Positions 47,714 to 57,390 of a DNA stretch of 64,000 nucleotides are shown in pieces. Position 1 is the first letter of the stretch, and every line of letters begins with the position of its first letter. The notes under the pieces are model-generated. The model did not search any database and was not told the origin of the DNA. It saw only the letters and a list, made by a program, of their open reading frames with translations. This stretch comes from Wenzhouxiangella sp. AB-CW3 (GTDB taxonomy: Bacteria > Pseudomonadota > Gammaproteobacteria > Xanthomonadales > Wenzhouxiangellaceae), in contig NZ_CP061368.1 in NCBI RefSeq assembly GCF_014725735.1, positions 62,001 through 126,000 of the forward strand. The letters run 5' to 3'. Position numbers and translations under genes: made by a program.

Positions 47714-48424
47714 TCAGGTGTCGAAGTGCGCCGCGATCTGTTGCTGGATCTCAGCCGCGGCCGCGGCCGGGTCGCTGGCATCGCGGATGGGGCGGCCAAC
47801 GACGATGTGATCGGCGCCGGCCTCGAAGGCCTCGGGCACCGACAGGGTGCGTTTTTGCTCGTCGATGTTGGCGACCGGGCGGATACCGGGGCAGACCACC
47901 ACCAGCCGATGATCCACGTCGCGGCGCAGTGCCGGAACCTCAAGACCGGAGGAAATGACGCCCGTGCACCCAAGCTCGAAGGCGCGTCGGGCCCGCGACC
48001 GCACCAGTTGTTCGATGTCGCACTGAAAACCCAGGTCGTTCAGGTCGCCTTGATCCAGGCTGGTCAGGGCGGTCACTGCCAGAATGCCCATGTCACCGCG
48101 ATGGGCCACGGCCGCTTCGAGCATGGCGTCGTTGCCGTGCACGGTCAGAAAGTCCACTTCGCGCCGCGCCAGCTGCGCGGTGGCACGACCCACGGTGGGC
48201 GGGATATCGAACAGCTTCAGGTCGGCGAACACCCGCTTGCCGGCGGCCTTCAGTTCGTCGGCCAGCGCGAAGTAATGTCCGCTGAGAAAGAACTCCAGAC
48301 CCAGCTTGTAGAACTGTACGTGCTCGCCCAGGGTGCGGATCAGGCCGCGTGCCTGGTCGATATCCGGGACGTCGAGGGCAAAGATCAGGCGCTGATCAGT
48401 CGGAATCGGGGTGCGCTGGTTCAT
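47714..48424 (-). CDS. pyrF: Orotidine-5'-phosphate decarboxylase
   Basis: A 236-residue enzyme catalysing the last step of UMP synthesis. The catalytic segment VFADLKLFDIPPTV contains the Asp-Lys pair, and the phosphate loops are VCPGIRP and HIVVGRPI. The ATG at 48424 (MNQRTPIPTDQRL) is preferred to a TTG at 48433 which sits too close to AAGGAG. The 5' end overlaps the upstream hydrolase gene. Confidence 0.94.
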   Translation of the reverse strand: MNQRTPIPTDQRLIFALDVPDIDQARGLIRTLGEHVQFYKLGLEFFLSGHYFALADELKAAGKRVFADLKLFDIPPTVGRATAQLARREVDFLTVHGNDAMLEAAVAHRGDMGILAVTALTSLDQGDLNDLGFQCDIEQLVRSRARRAFELGCTGVISSGLEVPALRRDVDHRLVVVCPGIRPVANIDEQKRTLSVPEAFEAGADHIVVGRPIRDASDPAAAAAEIQQQIAAHFDT

Positions 48425-49247
48425 GATTCTCAAAGTGCTCCTTGATGGCCGGCCCGATCCGGGCCGGGTGATGCATGTGAAGATGATGGCCTCCGGGGCA
48501 ATCCAGACTGGTTGCCTGCCGCAGCGCCGCCCGGCGTCGTCGGGCCATTTCTCGCGGCAATTTACTGCCGGGCGGGTCAGACTGGATCGTGAGTACCGGG
48601 CATTCTATCGCTCCGAGCAGTTCAAGCACCTGTGGCTCGGAGTAGCGATGCGACGAGGGCCAGCGCAAACGGGGATCGTGATGCCAGTAAACACCCTCCT
48701 GGCTGGTTCGGGTACCCCGCTCGGCAAGCATCCGGCTCGCCTCGAACCCCAGGTCGCCATTCTTTGCCCTGGCTTGCGCCGCAGCATCGAGATCGGCATG
48801 TCGCCGGGGCGTGTGGGGCCTGGAGCGCTCCACTGCTCGGCGCCAGCCGGCTACCGTGTCAGTGGCCGGCGCGCTCAAGGGGCCCGTTCCTTCGATGAGC
48901 ACCAGTGAGCTGATCCGCTCTGGTGCGGCTGCGGCAGTGATGGCAGCCACCGCGCCGCCCAGGGAGTGACCGATGATTCCGGCCTTGTCCCAGCCCAGAT
49001 GATCCATCGCGCCGAGCACATCGAAGACATAATCGTCGAAATGATAGCGCGCCTGATCCGGCCGTCGGGCCGACTCGCCATGGCCGGCAAAATCCAGCGC
49101 GATCAGATCGATACCGTCCAGCTCGTCGGCCAGTGGCAGAAACGAATGCGCGTTGTCGAGCCACCCATGCAGCGCCAGGACGCGATGTGGCCCCCGCCGC
49201 CAGCGCAGGCCGGCCAGATCGCCTACCTGCACTGATTCGGCACTCAA
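48396..49247 (-). CDS. Alpha/beta-fold hydrolase
   Basis: A 283-residue hydrolase. HGWLDNAHSFLPLADEL holds the oxyanion region, the nucleophile is Ser in GHSLGGAVA, and the likely catalytic His is in CPGGHHLHMHHP. The TTG at 49247 overlaps the uvrD stop as TTGA with GGAG about 9 bases upstream; a longer form would reach into uvrD. The sequence resembles serine hydrolase-like/esterase proteins, and the substrate is unknown. Confidence 0.82.
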   Translation of the reverse strand: MSAESVQVGDLAGLRWRRGPHRVLALHGWLDNAHSFLPLADELDGIDLIALDFAGHGESARRPDQARYHFDDYVFDVLGAMDHLGWDKAGIIGHSLGGAVAAITAAAAPERISSLVLIEGTGPLSAPATDTVAGWRRAVERSRPHTPRRHADLDAAAQARAKNGDLGFEASRMLAERGTRTSQEGVYWHHDPRLRWPSSHRYSEPQVLELLGAIECPVLTIQSDPPGSKLPREMARRRRAALRQATSLDCPGGHHLHMHHPARIGPAIKEHFENHEPAHPDSD

Positions 49248-51421
49248 TCCAGCCGCTCCAGCGATGCGTAGGCCAGCACCAGCCACTTGCTGCCGGCCGT
49301 TTCGAAATTGACCTGCACGCGTGCATTGTCGCCCTGGCCTTCCAGGCTGACCACGGTGCCGATCCCGAAACGTCCATGCTCCACCGTGCCTCCCAGCCTG
49401 AGGCCATGATCAGGCGCCGTGTCCGGCGCAGCGCTCATTCGGCCCATGCCCGCTCCGGCTTCGCCTGCGGAGGAGCGCGGTCGTACGGACTCGACCAGGT
49501 GCGTGGGCAACTCATCGACAAAACGCGAGGGCCTCGACATTACCCGCTGTCCATGCAGGTGCCGCGATTCGGCATAGCTGATGTAGAGCTGCTTCATTGC
49601 CCGGGTCATGCCGACATAGCACAGCCGCCGTTCCTCCGACAGCCGGCCGGGCTCCTCGACTGATTTCTGATGTGGAAACAGCCCTTCTTCCACCCCGGCC
49701 ATGAAGACCAGAGGAAACTCCAGCCCCTTGGCCGAGTGCAGGGTCATCAGTTGCACACAGTCCTGCCAGCGTTCTCCCTGGTGTTCGCCGGCTTCCAGTG
49801 CGGCCTGGGCGAGAAAGGACGCCAGCGGCGACAGGCCGGCCTGACTGTCTTCTTCGGGTTGCTGAAAGCTTTCAGCCGCACGCACCAGCTCCTGCAGGTT
49901 TTCCTCCCGGGTTTCGGCGCGGTCGGGCGCTTCCCGCCCCCGGTACCATTCGCCCAGTTGTGCGCTGCCGACCACGGCGGCCATGGTATCGCCCAGCGAT
50001 GCGCTCGCCGTCTGTTCATCGAGCTGCTCGATCTTGTCGATGAACGCCGATACCGACCGCGCCGCGCGCGCCGGCAGGCCCTGCCCGGATACCAGCGCCC
50101 GGGCCGAGGTAAACAGCGAGCACTGATTCGAGCGCGCATGCTCGCGAATCCTCTCCACGCTGCGCTCGCCAATGCCGCGGGCCGGTACATTGATGACGCG
50201 TTCGAATGCCGGGTCATCGTTGCGATTGTGCAGAAGCCGGAGGTAGGCCATGGCATCCTTGATCTCGGCGCGCTCGAAGAAGCGCTGTCCGCCGTAGACG
50301 CGATAGTCAATACCTTCACGCAACAGGGCCTGTTCGAACAGCCGCGACTGAGCGTTGGAGCGATACAGGATCGCGGTTTCCGACGGGTTGCCGCCCGCCT
50401 CGATCCAGTCCTGGATGCGGGCAATGACGAAATCGGCTTCTTCCTCTGCGTTCCAGGCAGAAAAAAGCCGGATCGGGTCCCCTGTTTCGCCTTCGGTCCA
50501 GAGGTTCTTGCCCATGCGATCGTCGTTGTGATCGATGACGCGGTTGGCCGCCTCCAGGATGGTCTGCGTCGAGCGGTAGTTCTGCTCCAGGCGCACCACC
50601 GTGGGTTCGAAATCACGCACGAAGTCGGACACGTTTTCGACCCGCGCACCGCGCCAGCCATAAATCGACTGGTCGTCGTCGCCGACCACGAACATGCGGC
50701 CCTGCTCGCCCGAGAGCAGTCGAACCAACGCGTATTGCAGCCGGTTGGTGTCCTGGAACTCATCGATCAGGGTGTGGCCGAAGCGGCCCTGGTATTGCGC
50801 CCGGCGGTTCGGGTTGTCGCGCAGCAGCTCCACGGTCCGGAGCAACAGCTCGGCAAAGTCGACCAGTCCCGACCGCTCACAATAGTCCTGGTAATGCCGA
50901 TAGATGGCGACCTGGCTGACTGAATGCGGGTTGTCGAAATGATCGATGTCTTGTGGTCGACGGCCCTCATCCTTGTGATGATTGATCAGCCCCTGCATGG
51001 CACGCGGCGGAAACTGCCCCTCATCGTGTTCCATATCGCGGATCACACGCCGGACCAGCCGGTACTGGTCGTCGGAATCGAGGATCTGGAAGGTGTCGGG
51101 CAGGCCGACTTCATCGGCATGCATGCGCAGCATGCGATGACAGATGCCGTGAAACGTGCCGATCCACAACCCCTCAGGCCGAATACCCAGCAACTCCCCC
51201 ACCCGGGCGCGCATCTCGCCGGCAGCCTTGTTGGTAAAGGTGACGGCCAAAAGCCCCATCGGGCTGACATGATGGACCTGGATCAGCCAGGCAATGCGAT
51301 GGACCAGTACCCGCGTCTTGCCCGAACCGGCCCCGGCCAGCACCAGCAAATGACCCTCATCGGCCGTGACCGCCTCGCGCTGAGCGTCGTTGAGTTCGTC
51401 GAGAAGGTGACTGACGTCCAT
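49244..51421 (-). CDS. uvrD: DNA helicase II (UvrD)
   Basis: A 725-residue superfamily 1A helicase for mismatch and excision repair. Q-motif LNDAQREAV, Walker A LAGAGSGKTRVL, motif Ia VTFTNKAAGEMRARV, motif II LIDEFQDTNRLQY, motif III GDDDQSIYGWRGA, motif V TLHSAKGLEFPLVFMAG, motif VI EERRLCYVGMTRA. The C-terminal segment GTVEHGRFGIGTVVSLEG is the UvrD Tudor-like part. The heptamer locus C lies directly upstream. Confidence 0.96.
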   Translation of the reverse strand: MDVSHLLDELNDAQREAVTADEGHLLVLAGAGSGKTRVLVHRIAWLIQVHHVSPMGLLAVTFTNKAAGEMRARVGELLGIRPEGLWIGTFHGICHRMLRMHADEVGLPDTFQILDSDDQYRLVRRVIRDMEHDEGQFPPRAMQGLINHHKDEGRRPQDIDHFDNPHSVSQVAIYRHYQDYCERSGLVDFAELLLRTVELLRDNPNRRAQYQGRFGHTLIDEFQDTNRLQYALVRLLSGEQGRMFVVGDDDQSIYGWRGARVENVSDFVRDFEPTVVRLEQNYRSTQTILEAANRVIDHNDDRMGKNLWTEGETGDPIRLFSAWNAEEEADFVIARIQDWIEAGGNPSETAILYRSNAQSRLFEQALLREGIDYRVYGGQRFFERAEIKDAMAYLRLLHNRNDDPAFERVINVPARGIGERSVERIREHARSNQCSLFTSARALVSGQGLPARAARSVSAFIDKIEQLDEQTASASLGDTMAAVVGSAQLGEWYRGREAPDRAETREENLQELVRAAESFQQPEEDSQAGLSPLASFLAQAALEAGEHQGERWQDCVQLMTLHSAKGLEFPLVFMAGVEEGLFPHQKSVEEPGRLSEERRLCYVGMTRAMKQLYISYAESRHLHGQRVMSRPSRFVDELPTHLVESVRPRSSAGEAGAGMGRMSAAPDTAPDHGLRLGGTVEHGRFGIGTVVSLEGQGDNARVQVNFETAGSKWLVLAYASLERLD

Positions 51422-51431
51422 GGGGTTCTAT

Positions 51432-51610
51432 CGGGACTCGGGACTCGGGACTGGAAGGATTGGTCGGGACTCGGGACCCGGGACTCGGGACTCGCTACTG
51501 TTGGCTACGTGGCATTTTCGAGGGTGGGGGCTCCGACTAGCGTTAGATTTCTCCCTCGCTTGAACGGCCGGGGTTTTTCCGAGTCCCGAGTCCCGAGTCC
51601 CGAGTCCCGA
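51432..51610. repeat. Family C inverted heptamer array between uvrD and purD
   Basis: The purine arm is three CGGGACT units (51432-51452), a 12-bp break, then CGGGACT, CGGGACC, CGGGACT, CGGGACT (51465-51492). The pyrimidine arm is four GAGTCCC units plus GA (51581-51610). The second purine block and the pyrimidine arm are complementary over about 30 bp with one mismatch; about 86 bp lie between them. Confidence 0.93.
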
Positions 51611-51640
51611 CACCCCATTAGCTGATCGAAGCCGCACCAC

Positions 51641-52933
51641 TTAGCCGCCCTCCGAGTCTCGATCCACGGCACGGTACCCAATATCCGTCCGATAAAACGC
51701 GTCTTCGAAGCCAACCTGAGCCAGCCACTGGTAGGCGCGGGCCTGGGCCTTGGCCACGCTTTCGCCCAGTGCCACCAGGCAAAGCACGCGGCCGCCGCTG
51801 GTCGCCACCTGGCCATCGTCGGCCAGGCGCGTGCCGGCATGAAAGACCTTGACGTCTTCGGGCAGTTCGGCATCCAGCCCGTGAATCGGACGCCCTTTTT
51901 CGTAGCTTCCCGGATAGCCGCCTGCGGCCATGACCACGCCCAGGGCGTAGCGTTTGTCCCACTCCAGCTCGATCTGGTCGAGTTCGCCCGCCAGGGTGCG
52001 ATTGATGACTTCGATCAGGTCGGATTTCAGTCGCATCAGCACCGGCTGGGCTTCCGGGTCGCCAAAGCGCACGTTGAATTCCAGCACCCTGGGGCCGTCG
52101 GCCGTCAGCATCACGCCGGCGTAGAGAAAGCCGGTGAAGGGACAGCCATCGGACTTCAGTCCGACCAGGGTCGGTTCGACGATGTCGTGCATGATCTGCT
52201 CATGCACCGCATCGGTGACCACGGGTGCGGGCGAATAGGCGCCCATGCCGCCGGTGTTCGGCCCTTGGTCCTGGTTGTCGCGGCGCTTGTGATCCTGGCT
52301 GGAGGCCAGCGGAAGCACCTTGTCGCCATCGGCGATGACAATGAAGCTGGCTTCCTCGCCAACCAGGAACTCCTCGATCACCACCCGGCTGCCGGCCTGG
52401 CCAAAAGCATTGCCCGAGAGCATGTCTTCAAGCGTCGATTCGACCGTGTCCATGTCTTCGGCGATGATCACACCCTTGCCGGCAGCCAGCCCGTCGGCCT
52501 TGAGCACCACCGGCAGGCCCAGCTCTTGAACAAAGGCCTTGCCGGTCTCGACATCCTCGACCACCTTGTAGCCGGCGGTGGGAATCTCGTGTCGCGCCAT
52601 GAAATCCTTGGCAAACGCCTTGGATGACTCCAGCCGCGCCGCCGCCGCATTCGGGCCGAAACAGGCCAGCCCGGCCTCGGCAAAACGATCAACAATGCCG
52701 GCCGCCAACGGCGCTTCCGGCCCGACGATGGTCAGGTCGATGCCTTCGCTCTTGGCCAGATTCAGCAGGCCATCGATGTCCTCGGCACCGATGTCGACAT
52801 TCTCCACTCCTTCCTCGGTGGCCGTGCCGGCATTCCCGGGCGCTACCAGCACACGCGTGACACCTTTCGACCGCGCGGCCTTCCAGGCCAGCGCATGCTC
52901 GCGGCCACCGCCGCCGACGATGAGGGTTTTCAT
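51641..52933 (-). CDS. purD: Phosphoribosylamine-glycine ligase
   Basis: A 430-residue ATP-grasp enzyme, step two of purine synthesis. It starts MKTLIVGGGGREHALAWKAA. ATP-grasp elements are PVVLKADGLAAGKGVIIAED, QDHKRRDNQDQGPNTGGMGA and LEFNVRFGDPEAQ. It follows purH in the fis-purH-purD order, separated from purH by a 359-bp gap filled with a heptamer inverted array. Confidence 0.96.
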   Translation of the reverse strand: MKTLIVGGGGREHALAWKAARSKGVTRVLVAPGNAGTATEEGVENVDIGAEDIDGLLNLAKSEGIDLTIVGPEAPLAAGIVDRFAEAGLACFGPNAAAARLESSKAFAKDFMARHEIPTAGYKVVEDVETGKAFVQELGLPVVLKADGLAAGKGVIIAEDMDTVESTLEDMLSGNAFGQAGSRVVIEEFLVGEEASFIVIADGDKVLPLASSQDHKRRDNQDQGPNTGGMGAYSPAPVVTDAVHEQIMHDIVEPTLVGLKSDGCPFTGFLYAGVMLTADGPRVLEFNVRFGDPEAQPVLMRLKSDLIEVINRTLAGELDQIELEWDKRYALGVVMAAGGYPGSYEKGRPIHGLDAELPEDVKVFHAGTRLADDGQVATSGGRVLCLVALGESVAKAQARAYQWLAQVGFEDAFYRTDIGYRAVDRDSEGG

Positions 52934-52996
52934 GGGGGAGGCTTCGGATTGCTTGGGTGGAAGCGTATTGTAACGTGGCTTCGTTGGGGGTCGGGG

Positions 52997-53269
52997 GTGT
53001 GAAGTGTTAAGTGTTAAGTGTGAAGTGTGAAGTGTTAAGTGTTAAGTGTTAAGTGTTAAGTAGGGCTCCGGTGGCGGTGGGGGTGTTTCGGGTTTGGTGG
53101 TCTCGGTTGAGGCAGGTGGCTGGGGGTTCGGTGCCAGGGATTGTCTTAACGCTCAGCATCTCGAAGACTACGACCGCCTGATCCCCCCAAGCAACCAAAT
53201 GCCCCCACTTCACACTTCACACTTCACACTTCACACTTCACACTTCACACCTCACACCTCACACCTCAC
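52997..53269. repeat. Family B inverted heptamer array between purH and purD
   Basis: The purine arm is nine 7-bp units of GTGTGAA or GTGTTAA (52997-53059). The pyrimidine arm is nine units, six ACTTCAC then three ACCTCAC (53207-53269). The 147-bp spacer has no gene. The equal unit number on both sides is striking. Confidence 0.93.
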
Positions 53270-53292
53270 CTCACACCCCCGCCCGTGGCGCC

Positions 53293-54840
53293 TCAATGCC
53301 GAAAATGCCGCCTCCCGGTCAACACCATCGCCATGTCGTTTGCGTCGCAGGCGTCGATGACTTCCTGGTCGCGCATGGAGCCGCCGGGCTGGATGACGGC
53401 GCGGATGCCGCGCTCGGCTGCGGTTTCTATGCTGTCGGCAAACGGGAAGAAGGCATCCGAGGCCATTACGGCGCCGGTGAGTGTGAGGCCGGCGTCCCCG
53501 GCCTTGAGGGCGGCGAAGCGGGCCGAGTCGATGCGGCTCATCTGGCCGGCGCCGATGCCGATGGTGGCGCGGTCCTTGGCGTAGACGATGGCATTGGAGC
53601 GCACCAACCCCACAGCGGCCCAGGCGAAACGCAGGTCGGCCATTTCCTCGTCGCTGGGGCTGCGCCGGGTGACGATCTTGTACTCGCTTTCATCGGCCGC
53701 GATCCGGTCGGCCTGCTGGACCAGCCAGCCGCCGTCTATGGCGCGCAGTTCCGTGGCCGACGGAACATGCTCGTCCGGGGTGAGAATGCGTACGTTGGGC
53801 TTGGTGGAGAAGACTTCGCGGGCCTCGTCGGTCAGGGCCGGTGCGATCAGGACTTCCATGAACCGCTCCAGCATGGACCGGGCCAGCGCGCCGTCGACCT
53901 CCTGGTTGACAGCGATAATGCCGCCGAATGCCGAGGTCGGGTCGCAGGCCAGCGCACGATCATAGGCCTGGGCCACCGATTCGCCTTGGGCGGCGCCACA
54001 GGGGTTGGTGTGCTTGACGATGATGCAGGCCGGCGCATTCCGGCCCAGTGCCTGAACGCCACTCCAGGCGGCATCGGCATCGAGCAGGTTGTTGTACGAC
54101 AGCGGCTTGCCCTGGACCGGCTGTGATCCGGCCAGTCCGCTGGTCGGCCGGCCCCGTTCGCGATACAGTCCGGCGGCCTGGTGTGGGTTTTCGCCGTAGC
54201 GCAGTGTGCGCTCCAGGTCCAGTGACAGGTTGAATACCGGTGGCAGTTCATCGGCGCTGTCGTGCTGAGCCAGCCATTGACTGATCTGGCCGTCGTATGC
54301 GGCGGTATGGGCGAAGGCCTTGACGGCGAGGCTACGACGGGTGGCCTCGTCGGGAGAATCCGGCAGCCTCTCGATCAGGGCGGGGTAGTCGTCCGGGTCG
54401 CAGACAATGGTGACGTGGTCGTGGTTCTTGGCCGCGGCCCGCACCATGGCCGGACCGCCAATGTCGATCTTCTCGATGGCCTCGGCCAGGCTGCAGTCTT
54501 CCCGCGACACGGTTTCCGAAAACGGATAAAGATTTACTACCACGATATCGATGCGCTCGATGCCGTGTTCGGCCATGACCGCATCGTCGGTCCCGCGCCG
54601 ACCCAGGATGCCGCCATGAATCTTCGGCTGCAGCGTCTTGACTCGCCCGCCCATGATTTCTGGAAACCCGGTCAGGGTCGATACTTCGGTGACGTCCAGG
54701 CCGGCCTCGCGCAGCACGCGGGCACTGCCCCCGGTCGACAGCAGGCCGAATCCGGCTTCGGCCAGGGATTGACCCAGTTCGGTCAGTCCGGACTTGTCGG
54801 ACACGCTCAATAGTGCCCAACGTCGGTCATTGGTATTCAT
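53293..54840 (-). CDS. purH: Bifunctional AICAR formyltransferase / IMP cyclohydrolase
   Basis: A 515-residue enzyme performing the last two steps to IMP. The cyclohydrolase half starts [20 protein letters not shown] and has [16 protein letters not shown]. The transformylase half has the catalytic [13 protein letters not shown] and ends RHFRH. It is 6 bp downstream of fis. Confidence 0.97.
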   Translation of the reverse strand: MNTNDRRWALLSVSDKSGLTELGQSLAEAGFGLLSTGGSARVLREAGLDVTEVSTLTGFPEIMGGRVKTLQPKIHGGILGRRGTDDAVMAEHGIERIDIVVVNLYPFSETVSREDCSLAEAIEKIDIGGPAMVRAAAKNHDHVTIVCDPDDYPALIERLPDSPDEATRRSLAVKAFAHTAAYDGQISQWLAQHDSADELPPVFNLSLDLERTLRYGENPHQAAGLYRERGRPTSGLAGSQPVQGKPLSYNNLLDADAAWSGVQALGRNAPACIIVKHTNPCGAAQGESVAQAYDRALACDPTSAFGGIIAVNQEVDGALARSMLERFMEVLIAPALTDEAREVFSTKPNVRILTPDEHVPSATELRAIDGGWLVQQADRIAADESEYKIVTRRSPSDEEMADLRFAWAAVGLVRSNAIVYAKDRATIGIGAGQMSRIDSARFAALKAGDAGLTLTGAVMASDAFFPFADSIETAAERGIRAVIQPGGSMRDQEVIDACDANDMAMVLTGRRHFRH

Positions 54841-54846
54841 GGTCGG

Positions 54847-55101
54847 TTACTGGTCCAGCTGGTAGCGCTTGATGCGGTTTCTCAGGGTTGTTCGGGTGAT
54901 CCCCAGAATCGCGGCGGCCCGTGACTGGTTGCCGTCGGCAAATTCCAGCACGGTCTTGATCAGGGGCTTTTCGACTGTGTTCATGATCAGCCCATGCAGG
55001 TGATCGGGGTCGATTCCTCCCATGTCGTCCAGGTACTGGCGGACGACCTGACGGGTGAATTCCTCGAGTGATGGCTCGTGGCGGCCGGAACTGGAGGGCA
55101 A
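54847..55101 (-). CDS. fis: DNA-binding protein Fis
   Basis: An 84-residue nucleoid protein and transcription factor. The dimer part is LEEFTRQVVRQYLDDMGG and the C-terminal helix-turn-helix reads GNQSRAAAILGITRTTLRNRIKRY. No ATG lies near the expected start; a TTG at 55101 with GAGGA 7 bases upstream gives a family-length protein, so translation probably starts at TTG. In related genomes dusB precedes fis; here a DUF3426 gene does. Confidence 0.9.
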   Translation of the reverse strand: MPSSSGRHEPSLEEFTRQVVRQYLDDMGGIDPDHLHGLIMNTVEKPLIKTVLEFADGNQSRAAAILGITRTTLRNRIKRYQLDQ

Positions 55102-55258
55102 GGTGTATTCCTCGATGCTTCGATATCCAACGGGGCAGATGAACCGGAAGCCGGCAGCGACACGTCCCTGAGTGTGCCGTTCCGACCTTGCCGATATGCG
55201 AGATGCATAATCTAGCACACCCTCTGCCGGGATGCCGCCCCCGGGGTCGCCGACAGGC

Positions 55259-56011
55259 TCAGAAAAATCGTATGCCGAACCCGGCCGGCTCGGTCGGACC
55301 GACCACGAACTCCATGACCACCGGCACGATGGTGCCAGGCATCATGCCCTCACCGAGCCGATGATTCGCCTGCAGGTAATCTTCCGGTTCAAGTCGTCGA
55401 ATGCCCAGCAGTTGCTGGCTGCCATCGTAGAAGCGCACCTCCACCACCGGCCAGGCTATGGTGTGATCGCCGGTGTTGCGCAGGCTGGTACTGACCACCA
55501 TGGCATCATCGAGGCTGGGGTGGTGGTGCATGTCGCGCGACATGACCTGGATCAGCTCATTCGGGTCGATCTGTTCGGCCGCAGGGCTCCCGCCCCACCG
55601 TTGCAGAAACGAGCCCGGTGTCTGCCAAAGCATCCAGCCCTGCGCCAGCAGGATGATCAGCAGCAGTGCGCTGATGCCCGGCCACAACGGCTGTGGCCAT
55701 GGTCGCCCGCTCGCTGCGGGCAGCTTGAGCTCCGGCACCGGATCGGATGGCGACGCGTCTTCCTCCGCCTGCGCGGGCTCGTCGACACTGACAGGAAGTT
55801 CGGCCTGTATGAGTTCGGCGTGTTCCAGCAGCGGCGGCATGCCACTGCCACGCAGCGGCTCGGTGCTATCCCCCGGGGAGTGCGTGAACAGCTGAGACAG
55901 GGCATTGAAGGTCTTGCCGCAGTTGCCGCAACGAACGACACCGGCGGCCTCGGCCATCAGGGGGGCGGTCAGCTCGTAACCGGCCTGGCAGCCGGGGCAG
56001 CGGGTATACAT
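55259..56011 (-). CDS. Zinc-ribbon and DUF3426 domain membrane protein
   Basis: A 250-residue protein. The N-terminal MJ0042-type zinc ribbon has Cys5, Cys8, Cys28 and Cys31 (TRCPGCQ, RCGNCGK). A Pro/Glu-rich linker leads to one membrane helix (ISALLLIILLAQGWMLW), then the DUF3426 beta-rich domain (LRNTGDHTIAWPVVEVRFYD) outside the cytoplasm. This gene commonly lies between prmA and fis in gammaproteobacteria; its function is unknown. Confidence 0.85.
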   Translation of the reverse strand: MYTRCPGCQAGYELTAPLMAEAAGVVRCGNCGKTFNALSQLFTHSPGDSTEPLRGSGMPPLLEHAELIQAELPVSVDEPAQAEEDASPSDPVPELKLPAASGRPWPQPLWPGISALLLIILLAQGWMLWQTPGSFLQRWGGSPAAEQIDPNELIQVMSRDMHHHPSLDDAMVVSTSLRNTGDHTIAWPVVEVRFYDGSQQLLGIRRLEPEDYLQANHRLGEGMMPGTIVPVVMEFVVGPTEPAGFGIRFF

Positions 56012-56024
56012 CGCCGCCGGGCCG

Positions 56025-56651
56025 TCAGGAACCTGCGTCCCGGCCGGTCAACTCGCGAAAACGCTCCAGATCGTTACGGTAGCGCTCGCGAATCTCCGCT
56101 TCGCGCTCGTCTACCCAGTCCAGGTCGCCGCGCAATCGACGCAAATCGTCACGGGCCTGATTGATCTCTTCTTCCAGGTGCGGTGGCACGCTTCTTCCGG
56201 CATCGCTGTGCTCTGCGGCCCGCGCCATGAGGCGTTCAAAGCGATGTTCGATCTGGTCCACCGCCACGCGGATTGAAGCCCGTTGACTGTTGATTGTGAC
56301 CAGCTCCACTTCCTTGGCCGAGAGAATGGATTCCTCGTCGCTGTGTGTGGCCAGCAGGCGCCGATCACGGGCTTCCTGGCTGCGCTGTTCGCGGGCCAGA
56401 TCTCGCGCCCGTCGGCGTTCGGCGCGACGCTCTGCCAGCTCCTCGGTCGTGGGGGCCGGCTCGACCCGTTCACGTACGATGCCGTCCCGGCCCAGAATCT
56501 CGTAGCCGCGTCGGGCGTGCTCGGGCGGCACCGAGTGGCCGTAGTGCACTTCGCCTTCTTCATCGACCCAGCGATAGACCGTCTGTGCCAGTGCGCTTCC
56601 GAGCACCGACATCAACGCAAGAGTCAGTAACAGGCGAGAGATGGTTGACAT
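56025..56651 (-). CDS. DUF4124 domain-containing exported protein
   Basis: A 208-residue protein. The signal peptide is MSTISRLLLTLALMSVLG to ALAQ. The DUF4124 domain follows at once: TVYRWVDEEGEVHYGHSVPPEHA. The rest is a highly charged coiled coil (about residues 65-200, Arg/Glu-rich). It is exported to the periplasm; function unknown. It overlaps nothing and sits 7 bp after pyrE. Confidence 0.82.
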   Translation of the reverse strand: MSTISRLLLTLALMSVLGSALAQTVYRWVDEEGEVHYGHSVPPEHARRGYEILGRDGIVRERVEPAPTTEELAERRAERRRARDLAREQRSQEARDRRLLATHSDEESILSAKEVELVTINSQRASIRVAVDQIEHRFERLMARAAEHSDAGRSVPPHLEEEINQARDDLRRLRGDLDWVDEREAEIRERYRNDLERFRELTGRDAGS

Positions 56652-56658
56652 GCTGTCT

Positions 56659-57300
56659 TCAGGCCCCGAATCGAGACTGGTATTCTGCCATTGAATCACG
56701 ATGTTCGGCCAAATCCCGGCGATCGTCAAGCCAGGTGATCAGATCGCTCAGCGTGGCGATGGCGATGACCTCCAGGCCCGATGCGCGCACCATCGAGACA
56801 GCCGAACGGCTGTCCTGGCCCCGTTCCTGGCGATCGAGCGCAATGGCCACGCCTCCGGCTTGCGCCCCGGCCTGGCTGATCAGTTGCACCGATTCTGTCA
56901 CCGAAGTGCCGGCCGAAATCACGTCATCCACGATCAGTACGCGCCCTTGTAGCGGGGCGCCGACGATCTGCCCGCCCTCACCGTGCGCCTTGGCTTCCTT
57001 GCGGTTGAAGGCAAACGGCAGGTTGATGTCATGGTCGCGAAACAGGCTTATGGCAATGGCCGAGACCAGCGGGATGCCCTTGTAGGCCGGCCCGAACAGC
57101 ATGTCGAATTCATGGTCTGAAGCAGCAATGGCTTCGGCATAACAACGGGCCAGGCCGTCGATGGCGGCACCGTCATTGAATGCACCGGCATTGAAGAAAT
57201 ACGGGCTTTGCCGGCCCGACTTGAGCGTGAACTGACCGAACCGCAGCGCCTGTTGGGCGTGAGCGAGGTCCAGAAAGCGTTGGGTCCAGGGAGAAATCAT
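56659..57300 (-). CDS. pyrE: Orotate phosphoribosyltransferase
   Basis: A 213-residue type I PRTase making OMP. The PRPP-binding loop is VLIVDDVISAGTSVTESV and the orotate site includes TLKSGRQSPYFFNAG. FNRKEAKAHGEGG is the flexible catalytic loop. It shares UMP synthesis with pyrF 9 kb away. It diverges from the ABC transporter genes. Confidence 0.95.
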   Translation of the reverse strand: MISPWTQRFLDLAHAQQALRFGQFTLKSGRQSPYFFNAGAFNDGAAIDGLARCYAEAIAASDHEFDMLFGPAYKGIPLVSAIAISLFRDHDINLPFAFNRKEAKAHGEGGQIVGAPLQGRVLIVDDVISAGTSVTESVQLISQAGAQAGGVAIALDRQERGQDSRSAVSMVRASGLEVIAIATLSDLITWLDDRRDLAEHRDSMAEYQSRFGA

Positions 57301-57390
57301 CCCGTCATTTTAGCCGCAATTGCTCAAGGTCAAGTTCCGGCGTTGGAACAGGGGTAGGATGAGGCCCTTCGGATCAGTCAGAACCAGACC

